This document shows, one piece after another, positions 57,537 to 64,000 of a stretch of DNA of 64,000 nucleotides. The translations under genes were made by a program, and so were the position numbers. The number at the start of each line of letters is the position of its first letter. Position 1 is the stretch's first letter. The notes below the pieces were generated by a model. The model was given only the letters and a program-made list of their open reading frames with translations, did no database searches and had not been told where the DNA came from. The DNA comes from Bacillus massiliigorillae (GTDB lineage: Bacteria > Bacillota > Bacilli > Bacillales > DSM-1321), in the NCBI RefSeq assembly GCF_000380245.2, contig NZ_HG428741.1:1875761-1939760 (forward strand), in the 5' to 3' direction.

Positions 57537-58238
57537 TCACCACTCAATAGCTTCAATTGGAGTAGGATTAGCATTTAGTTTCACATGACGAACCTTAGCA
57601 TTATTAATTTCTATAACTCGATCTGCCATTGGTGCAATTGCTAGATTATGAGTTATAACAATCACCGTAGTCCCTTTATTACGGCACATATTATGTAACA
57701 ACTTTAAAACAGCTTTTCCCGTTTCAAAATCTAAAGCTCCTGTAGGCTCATCACATAGTAACAACTTTGGACTTTTTGCTACTGCTCTTGCAATTGCAAC
57801 CCGTTGTTGTTCTCCCCCAGAAAGTTGAGCAGGAAAATTATCAAGCTGATTAGCTAATCCTACTTCTCGTAAGACTTCAATAGGGTCTAATGCTTTAGCT
57901 GATATTTGTGAAGCAAGCTCAACATTTTCCTTCGCTGTTAAATTCGGAACTAAATTATAAAACTGAAAAACAAAACCAACATCCGACCTACGATAACCTG
58001 TTAATTCAATAGAATTATACTTCGCTATGTCAGTCCCATCTACAATGACTTGACCTTCATCACAAGTATCCATACCTCCAAGGATATTTAACACCGTCGA
58101 TTTCCCTGCACCTGATGGTCCCACTATGACTACAAATTCACCTTTTTCGATTTCAAAGTTTACACCATTATTGGCTGCAACAATTGTATCTCCCATTTTA
58201 TATCTTTTATAGCAATCTATTATTTCTACAAATGCCAT
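57537..58238 (-). CDS. MacB/LolD-type ABC transporter ATPase
   Basis: A 233-aa nucleotide-binding subunit: Walker A GPSGAGKST, Q-loop VFQFYNLVPNLTAKENV, signature LSGGEQQRVAIARA, Walker B LLLCDEPTGALD and switch ITHN. This is the MacB/FtsE subclass that partners FtsX-type permeases. ATG 58238 follows GAGGTG; a GTG three codons earlier is the SD itself. It precedes the coiled-coil permease in a two-gene operon. Confidence 0.9.
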   Translation of the reverse strand: MAFVEIIDCYKRYKMGDTIVAANNGVNFEIEKGEFVVIVGPSGAGKSTVLNILGGMDTCDEGQVIVDGTDIAKYNSIELTGYRRSDVGFVFQFYNLVPNLTAKENVELASQISAKALDPIEVLREVGLANQLDNFPAQLSGGEQQRVAIARAVAKSPKLLLCDEPTGALDFETGKAVLKLLHNMCRNKGTTVIVITHNLAIAPMADRVIEINNAKVRHVKLNANPTPIEAIEW

Positions 58239-58361
58239 GTTAAACACCTCATTTCTGAAAGATTATAAATCTCCCTAAGTATTTCGAATACTTCACTTTT
58301 ACCATAAAAAAACGATATTTCTGTGATACGAAGATGAAGTTTTGGTTATTTATCAATGAAA

Positions 58362-58406
58362 AAAGCTGAGTATAAATAAGTATCACTCTACTTATTACTC
58401 AGCTTT
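58362..58406 (-). terminator. Terminator of the peptide ABC operon
   Basis: AAAGCTGAGTA (from 58362) pairs with TACTCAGCTTT, and an inner AATAAGTA/TACTTATT extends it, up to 58406. A T-run follows on the minus strand. Confidence 0.8.
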
Positions 58407-58422
58407 CTGTTATTAGCTTTTG

Positions 58423-60243
58423 TTATTTGCTGGCTTTAACAGCTTTTTCAGCAGTTAGTTCCCAATTCTGATAATTATAATGGTATATACCGTATTCCAT
58501 ATCTACACCTTTAACTCGCTTATTAACAGGAACTATTTGTGTACGGAATTGAAGCGGCACAACCGGTAATTGTGCTTCCATATATTTTTCCCATGCCAGG
58601 AATGCATCATTACGATGCTTCTGACTCTCAACTGATTTTTCAGAATCGATGTCAGCAATTAACTTATCCATTTTTGGACTAGTAAAACGTGTTAAATTAT
58701 ATTCTGCTTCTTTTGAATACACTTCACTTGGTGACGGATTATTATCTGTAGCCCATGCTGCAACGAATAAATCAATATCTTTATCATTTGCTTGGACTTT
58801 ATCATAAAAACTATTGAATTCAATTGGTCTACCTGTTGTTAAAGAAACTTTTAAACCTACATCCTGCCAATTTTGAATGTAGAATTGTGCCATTGCTGTA
58901 TCATTTTCTCCACCAGCCATAAATGCGAATTTTAATTCAAATGGTTTGCCATCTTTTCCTTCACGGATACCATCGCCATTAATATCTTTATAGCCCGCTT
59001 CATCAAGTAATTTATTCGCTTTATCAGGATTATACTTATAACCTTCAATAGATTCAGCATAGAATGATTTGTAAACAGGAGGATTTATAGAATTTGCACG
59101 AGTACGTAAGCCATCATAAAATTGTTTATTCAACTCCTCAACATTTAAAGCGTATGCAATAGCTTGACGAAGTTGAACATCATTTGTTTTCGCATGATCA
59201 TCCATTATGGATAAAGTTTTGGTTTTATCATATTTACCTAAATTAAATCCTAAATACGTATAAGACATTTCTGGACGACCTAAATTTGTTACATTATCTA
59301 TATCTTTATACGTTTGATAAATATCTGTCGGCATACTTAACGCTATATCATATTCACCTGCTTTTAAGGCTGCTACACTAGAAGAAGAAGGCACTACTTT
59401 AATCACAACTTTATCAATTTTTGGTTTCCCTTTAAAATAATATTCATTAGCTATTAATTGTACAGATTCACCATTTACAATTCTCTCAAGTTTGAAAGCA
59501 CCTAGTGATAATGGAGCTTTTCGAATTTTGTTTGATTTAATTAAATCCTTAACAGGTACATCTTTCAAATAATGATACGGCTCTGCATAATTTACAAGTC
59601 CATCACCTTGTCCCGTAAATATACCCGGTGTTATTTTTTTTAATGAAATTTCTAATGTTCTATCATCTACTTTTTTCAAGCCTGAAATTGATTCTGCTTT
59701 ACCGTCATGATATTCAGTCATTCCTACAATATTCTGCTTTTCAGCGTCATAGCGTACACCTGTATAATCTTTATGACCGATAATCAAATACGGATACATT
59801 AAATCCTCAATTTTTAATGGTTCTCCATCAGACCATTTCACACCGTCTTTGATTTTGATAGTCGCTTTTTTATTTTTAGTATCCACATTTAAAGAAGCGA
59901 TTCCTCCATCTTTAACAAGGAAGTCACCATCTGTTTCAAAAATATAGTTACCCATATAATACTGAATTTCTTGATCATAATTATCTTCAGATAATGTATC
60001 AGAAAAAACTCCTTGGAAAGGTGAATCTGTAACTAATGCTACATTTAAAGTGCCACCTTTTATAGCTTTATCTTTGTTGTCTGTTTGCATAGGAAACGAC
60101 ATGAATGATGTTTCTTTTATTCCTCCTCCTTCTTCTTTCACTTCTTTGCTTACTTGCTCACTTTTCTTAGTACCAACACATGCACTAAGTAGTAGCGTTA
60201 ATACAACTAAAATCCCTACAATTGACCATTTCTTACTTCTCAT
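58423..60243 (-). CDS. Oligopeptide-binding lipoprotein (OppA/DppE-type)
   Basis: A 606-aa cluster-C solute-binding protein. Lipoprotein signal with lipobox LSAC (Cys22), then a Lys/Glu linker. Family features: GGTLNVALVTDSPFQGVF near residue 62, VKWSDGEPLKIEDLMYPYL, and the late DADSEKS region with AWATDNNPSPSEVYS. It captures extracellular peptides for the adjacent permease. Last gene of the D-F-B-C-A operon, ahead of a terminator. Ligand unknown. Confidence 0.9.
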   Translation of the reverse strand: MRSKKWSIVGILVVLTLLLSACVGTKKSEQVSKEVKEEGGGIKETSFMSFPMQTDNKDKAIKGGTLNVALVTDSPFQGVFSDTLSEDNYDQEIQYYMGNYIFETDGDFLVKDGGIASLNVDTKNKKATIKIKDGVKWSDGEPLKIEDLMYPYLIIGHKDYTGVRYDAEKQNIVGMTEYHDGKAESISGLKKVDDRTLEISLKKITPGIFTGQGDGLVNYAEPYHYLKDVPVKDLIKSNKIRKAPLSLGAFKLERIVNGESVQLIANEYYFKGKPKIDKVVIKVVPSSSSVAALKAGEYDIALSMPTDIYQTYKDIDNVTNLGRPEMSYTYLGFNLGKYDKTKTLSIMDDHAKTNDVQLRQAIAYALNVEELNKQFYDGLRTRANSINPPVYKSFYAESIEGYKYNPDKANKLLDEAGYKDINGDGIREGKDGKPFELKFAFMAGGENDTAMAQFYIQNWQDVGLKVSLTTGRPIEFNSFYDKVQANDKDIDLFVAAWATDNNPSPSEVYSKEAEYNLTRFTSPKMDKLIADIDSEKSVESQKHRNDAFLAWEKYMEAQLPVVPLQFRTQIVPVNKRVKGVDMEYGIYHYNYQNWELTAEKAVKASK

Positions 60244-60255
60244 ACTTTTTCCCCC

Positions 60256-61173
60256 TTATCCTCGTCTTTGTTTAACGTCTGCAGAACGGCGAAGCGCCTG
60301 ACCAACGTAATTTATGCCTAACATCAATACTAGAATTAGTAATGATGCTGGTAACCAAATCCATAACTTAGTTGACAATACCTCGGGATTTACTGCATAG
60401 CTTACTAAAGTGCCTAAGCTAGGAACAGATGGCGGTAAACCAAATCCTAGGAATGATAAACCTGTTTCAATTCCAACATTTCCGGCAAAACTTAATGTAA
60501 GCTCAACAATTAGAATTGAACTGAGATTGGGCATAATCCCTTTAAGAATAATTGAAGCATGACTAGTCCCCATTGTTTTTGATGCATTTACATAATCTCT
60601 ACGACTCTCAGAGAGTGCCTTACTACGCACTAACCGTGCAGTAGGAACCCATAAAAAAATACTCAATATAAGAATAAATGTCATTACATTGTATTTAGGC
60701 ACAATCGTAACAAATACGATGATTAGCATTAAAGTAGGTAATGTGGCAAAAAAATCAATAATACGCATAATGATATTATCAATTACTCCACCAAAGTAAC
60801 CTGTAATTAAGCCGATTCCGACACCAACTATACCTGTAATGACAGTGATTGAAATGGCAATCGCAAGTGAATTTCGGGCCCCTATTATTAATTGACCAAA
60901 TATATCACGACCGGCTTGATCAGCTCCCAAAAGAAACCCTTCTCCTGGTTTAGCATATTTATCTAGTAAACTAACTCTCATTAATTGTGCTTGATCTATA
61001 AAAGCTGACCCTATGAAGACTCCTAATAGCACAATAATAATCATGATAAGTGAACCCATTGCTAACTTATCTTTTGTAAATTCCCTTGCAATGACCCGAA
61101 ATCCAAGAGGTGGACTTTCAGGTATTGATGCTTGCACTGATGTTCCTACAGTTACTTCTGTTTGATTATCCAT
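60256..61173 (-). CDS. Peptide ABC transporter permease (OppC/DppC-type)
   Basis: A 305-aa permease with about six membrane segments after a hydrophilic 40-residue N-terminus. OppC landmarks: LGADQAGRDIFGQLIIGARNSL and the EAA coupling loop region YVNASKTMGTSHASIILKGIMPN. ATG 61173 (MDNQTEVTVG) has AGAGGTG seven bases upstream; two slightly earlier starts are less well spaced. Pairs with the upstream OppB-type gene. Confidence 0.9.
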   Translation of the reverse strand: MDNQTEVTVGTSVQASIPESPPLGFRVIAREFTKDKLAMGSLIMIIIVLLGVFIGSAFIDQAQLMRVSLLDKYAKPGEGFLLGADQAGRDIFGQLIIGARNSLAIAISITVITGIVGVGIGLITGYFGGVIDNIIMRIIDFFATLPTLMLIIVFVTIVPKYNVMTFILILSIFLWVPTARLVRSKALSESRRDYVNASKTMGTSHASIILKGIMPNLSSILIVELTLSFAGNVGIETGLSFLGFGLPPSVPSLGTLVSYAVNPEVLSTKLWIWLPASLLILVLMLGINYVGQALRRSADVKQRRG

Positions 61174-61201
61174 TTTCATCACCTCTTACTATCCATATTT
61201 A

Positions 61202-62164
61202 TTAATCTACTCGAATTCTAGGATCTACAATGCTCATAATAATGTCAGATATTAAGCTACCAATTAAAGTTAATAAACCGAAAAGCAATATTAGAGCTGT
61301 TATAACGCTATAATCGCGAGCTTGAATAGAGTGAATAAATAGTTGTCCCATTCCCGGATAACCAAATATCGTTTCAATAAAAACTGATCCACCAAGTAAA
61401 ACTGACATTGTATATCCTATAAATGCTGCTACTGGAAGTAAAGAATTTCTGAAAATATGCTTATTATAAATTTTATTTATCGGTATACCTTTACTTCTCG
61501 CTGTCTTAACATAATCTTGTGTTTGTGCATCGATAATTTCTGATCGCAAATATTGAATGATTGTTGTCGTACTAAGTAAGGCATAAGTAATTGCAGGTAA
61601 AAGTAAATGATAAAATTTACTTTTAAAGTAATCATAAGTACCTGGTTCATATGCAACATCAACTGTTCCGCTAGTAGGGAATAGCGGAAATTTATATCCT
61701 AAAAGATATAAAAAAATCAACGATAATACGAATGTAGGAATTGCATAACTTATGTAGCTATACAGCACAACCGATTTATCTACTAATGTATTTTGAAAAC
61801 GTCCTGCTAATACGCCAAGAGGTATAGCAATTATATAAATTAATATGAAGCTTAAAATAGCTAACCATAACGTATTCATACCACGTTCACCAATTAGTGT
61901 TGCTACATCTACCTTGAACGTATAACTTCTTCCAAAATCACCTTGCAAGGCATTTGAAATCCAATTGTAGTATTGAACATACCAAGGATCGTAGAATCCT
62001 GCTTCTTGTCTAAGTTCTTCTATTCTAGAAGGATCGGTATCTGGTGTAATTAATCCTGTAAAAGGATCCCCTGGCATGAATTTAGCCATAATAAAAATGA
62101 GTAAGCTTAACACAAACAACTGTGGAATCATTAGAAGAAATCGACGTAAAATGACTTTCCACAT
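61202..62164 (-). CDS. Peptide ABC transporter permease (OppB/DppB-type)
   Basis: A 320-aa permease. N-terminal helix ILRRFLLMIPQLFVLSLLIF and MPGDPF motif are typical of OppB; the coupling loop is YVKTARSKGIPINKIYNKH, and the C-terminus DPRIRVD is diagnostic. ATG 62164 follows GGGAGGTG and lies one base after the OppF-type stop. A longer frame to 62203 starts inside that gene and is rejected. Confidence 0.92.
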   Translation of the reverse strand: MWKVILRRFLLMIPQLFVLSLLIFIMAKFMPGDPFTGLITPDTDPSRIEELRQEAGFYDPWYVQYYNWISNALQGDFGRSYTFKVDVATLIGERGMNTLWLAILSFILIYIIAIPLGVLAGRFQNTLVDKSVVLYSYISYAIPTFVLSLIFLYLLGYKFPLFPTSGTVDVAYEPGTYDYFKSKFYHLLLPAITYALLSTTTIIQYLRSEIIDAQTQDYVKTARSKGIPINKIYNKHIFRNSLLPVAAFIGYTMSVLLGGSVFIETIFGYPGMGQLFIHSIQARDYSVITALILLFGLLTLIGSLISDIIMSIVDPRIRVD

Positions 62165-62165
62165 A

Positions 62166-63113
62166 TTAGACACCTCCCATTTCGGTATCTTGTATTGCTG
62201 CAAAATGCGTCTCAGTCACCGGTTTCAAATTATATACTCTACCATTTTGGTCGAAGTAATTGGATTCATTTTGTGCATATAATGCTTCAAGTTCTTTTCT
62301 TTTTCTTTGTTTATTAATACGCTCAGATGGATTAATATCAGGAATTGCAGATAATAAACGTTTAGTATATATATGTTGAGGAGATGTATAAATTTCTTTA
62401 CGTGTACCAGTTTCGACGAATCGACCTTTATACATTATAGATATGTAATCACACATATGTTTAACAACACCTAAATCATGTGAAATAAATAAATAGCTTA
62501 ATCCAAATTCTTGCTGAATATCTTTCATGAAGTTTAATACTTGAGCTTGTACAGATAGGTCTAATGCAGAAACAGGTTCATCTGCGATAATTAGTTTAGG
62601 ATTGCATGCCACAGCTCTTGCAATTCCAATGCGCTGTCTTTGTCCACCTGAAAATTCATGTGGATATTTATACTGCGCATCCTCAGGCAAACCAACAATT
62701 GATAGCAATTCAATCACGCGTTTTCTTTCTTCCTGGTCGCTTAGATTAAGAAAATTCCGAATCGGCTCAGCGATAATATCACGAACTCTCATACGTGGAT
62801 TAAAACTCGAAAGAGAATCTTGAAAAATCATTTGAACGTCACGACTATATTGGGACAATCTTTTATGCCGTTTGTTAGAAACATTAACACCTTCGAAATA
62901 AATATTTCCTGATGTCACCTTCTCCAAACCAATGATAGCTTTTCCAATTGTTGACTTACCTGATCCAGACTCTCCGACTAGGCCGTATGTTTTACCTTTT
63001 TCAAATTCCATATCTACTCCATCAACCGCATACGTATAATCAATTATTCGATTGAAAAAACCACCACGAATTGGATAATGCACACACAAATTTTCAATTT
63101 TCAAAAAACTCAT
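62166..63113 (-). CDS. Peptide ABC transporter ATPase (OppF/DppF-type)
   Basis: A 315-aa ATPase. Walker A GESGSGKST, the signature FSGGQRQRIGIARA, Walker B LIIADEPVSALDLS, and the OppF C-terminal region RLLSAIPDINPSERI. A few C-terminal residues (about 45) extend past the usual end. ATG 63113 is one base after the OppD-type stop. Forms a heterodimer with the next gene's product. Confidence 0.92.
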   Translation of the reverse strand: MSFLKIENLCVHYPIRGGFFNRIIDYTYAVDGVDMEFEKGKTYGLVGESGSGKSTIGKAIIGLEKVTSGNIYFEGVNVSNKRHKRLSQYSRDVQMIFQDSLSSFNPRMRVRDIIAEPIRNFLNLSDQEERKRVIELLSIVGLPEDAQYKYPHEFSGGQRQRIGIARAVACNPKLIIADEPVSALDLSVQAQVLNFMKDIQQEFGLSYLFISHDLGVVKHMCDYISIMYKGRFVETGTRKEIYTSPQHIYTKRLLSAIPDINPSERINKQRKRKELEALYAQNESNYFDQNGRVYNLKPVTETHFAAIQDTEMGGV

Positions 63114-63114
63114 G

Positions 63115-64000
63115 TTAGTTGCCCCCCTCTTCCTCTTCGAAGTAAAAATGCTTCCAGCACGTACATCTTACATAATGCCCTGGTGATATTTCATGTAATT
63201 TTGGTATCTCTTCATGATGATAAGAGTCAATCCATGGAATTCTATTAGAAAAACGACAACCCTTTCGTGGTAGACTCGTTAATGATGGAACTAAACCTTT
63301 AATGATTTGTAATTTATCTGCTTCTTTATCCATTTGTGGAATAGATTTAAACAATGATTTCGTATATGGATGTAGGGGATTTTGAAACAATTCTACTACA
63401 GGAGCTTCTTCAACAATTTGACCAGCATACATAACAGCTACACGATCAGCCATTTCTGCTACTACGCCCAAATCATGAGTAATCAATAAAATGCCTGCTC
63501 CTGATTCTTTTTGTAATTCTTTCAATAAATCTAAAATTTGCGCTTGAATCGTTACATCTAATGCAGTTGTAGGTTCATCAGCAATTATAATTGAAGGTTT
63601 ACATGATAGAGCAATTGCAATAATAATTCTTTGCCTCATACCTCCAGAAAGTTCATGAGGGTATTGCCTAGCAACTCTTTTTGCATTCTTTATACCTACT
63701 TGATTTAATAATTCATGTACGCGTTCTTTTCTTTGTTCCTTATTTAAATTTGTATGGTACAATAAAGCTTCTTCAATTTGATCTGCTATTTTCATCAATG
63801 GATTTAATGCTGACAAAGGATCCTGAAATATCATACCAATTTCATTACCCCGAATCGTATTAAAAGCCCGATCATTTAGAGCTACTAAATTCATATCCTT
63901 AAAAATGATTTCACCTGAAACATTCGTATTATTTGGATTATGTAATCCAATAACAGATGTTGCTAATGTACTCTTTCCACAGCCAGATTCTCCAACTATT
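63115..64000 (-). CDS. Peptide ABC transporter ATPase (OppD/DppD-type), 5' end outside window
   Basis: Reading continues past the first in-window Met to the right edge, so the gene is partial. The edge sequence encodes Walker A GESGCGKSTLATSVIG, then FQDPLSALNPLMKIADQI, signature LSGGMRQRIIIAIAL and Walker B IIADEPTTALDVT. The C-terminal oligopeptide-transporter domain ends with RCTCWKH, and the cysteines GCRFSNR and RCTC suggest the Fe-S/zinc-type OppD tail. First visible gene of the operon; the start and promoter lie beyond 64000. Confidence 0.9.
   Translation of the reverse strand, partial: IVGESGCGKSTLATSVIGLHNPNNTNVSGEIIFKDMNLVALNDRAFNTIRGNEIGMIFQDPLSALNPLMKIADQIEEALLYHTNLNKEQRKERVHELLNQVGIKNAKRVARQYPHELSGGMRQRIIIAIALSCKPSIIIADEPTTALDVTIQAQILDLLKELQKESGAGILLITHDLGVVAEMADRVAVMYAGQIVEEAPVVELFQNPLHPYTKSLFKSIPQMDKEADKLQIIKGLVPSLTSLPRKGCRFSNRIPWIDSYHHEEIPKLHEISPGHYVRCTCWKHFYFEEEEGGN

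Noticed and set aside
1..64000. CRISPR arrays, tRNA/rRNA genes, phage modules
   Set aside because: No regularly spaced repeats, no tRNA-like cloverleaf with CCA-type ends noticed, and no structural phage genes.

Overview
The window is a low-GC, spore-former-type Bacillaceae chromosome segment, most likely from the Bacillus cereus group. I infer this from purine-rich Shine-Dalgarno (SD) sites, frequent GTG/TTG starts, a cotD spore-coat gene with a sigma-K-like promoter, LexA boxes of the Gram-positive type and protein families typical of that group. No rRNA, tRNA, prophage or CRISPR array is visible. All identifications come from reading motifs; no database was searched.

Layout. 0.3-0.6 kb: small membrane protein without a normal start codon. 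0.86-5.6 kb: complete liv branched-chain amino-acid ABC operon (minus strand) with a CodY-like box upstream. 6.0-10.1 kb: hypothetical gene, a 6S-like structured RNA with its own promoter and terminator, the Pit phosphate transporter, a CdaR-type regulator and a DJ-1/PfpI protein. 10.4-13.6 kb: secreted GHL10 protein, then a metal-dependent cyclase with an AhpD-like partner. 13.9-18.9 kb: GNAT-like protein, LexA-controlled YolD, TetR plus oleate hydratase, an Asn/Pro-rich protein and signal peptidase I. 19-24.7 kb: nucleotidase lipoprotein, an Fpg-family protein lacking the catalytic proline, CotD, an HD-GYP variant and several tiny ORFs. 24.9-26.5 kb: ABC exporter whose permease has an in-frame stop.

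26.6-35.7 kb is a shikimate/quinate cluster: two MFS transporters, two AroE paralogues, AroD, a FadH/2-enoate-reductase-like flavoprotein and a divergent LysR regulator. Four near-identical TGTGA-N6-TCACA palindromes lie upstream of its transcription units. I propose that the cluster imports and interconverts shikimate, quinate and dehydroshikimate and may reduce the ring double bond, possibly under CRP/FNR-type control.

35.9-45.8 kb is a decaying accessory stretch. It holds a frameshifted GNAT, a CoA-transferase scrap, a MerR gene that lost its DNA-binding helix but kept its operator, a GC-richer class B PBP behind a terminator-like leader, a soluble chemoreceptor with a sensor globin and CZB domain, IS3 debris and half of a drug exporter. 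45.9-51.3 kb: PAF-acetylhydrolase-like esterase, a LytTR/DUF3021 pair, and the YjjI glycyl-radical enzyme with its YjjW activase. 51.4-53.5 kb: GyrI-like scrap, a Vat-type acetyltransferase with a TGA nonsense codon, and a SAM methyltransferase preceded by a leader-peptide attenuator with mutually exclusive terminator and antiterminator. 53.7-64 kb: secreted protein, a coiled-coil FtsX exporter with its ATPase, and a peptide (Opp/Dpp) ABC operon that runs off the right edge.

The strongest candidates for something undescribed are the methyltransferase attenuator (53385-53501), the shared palindromes of the shikimate cluster, and the MerR deletion that left its operator intact.
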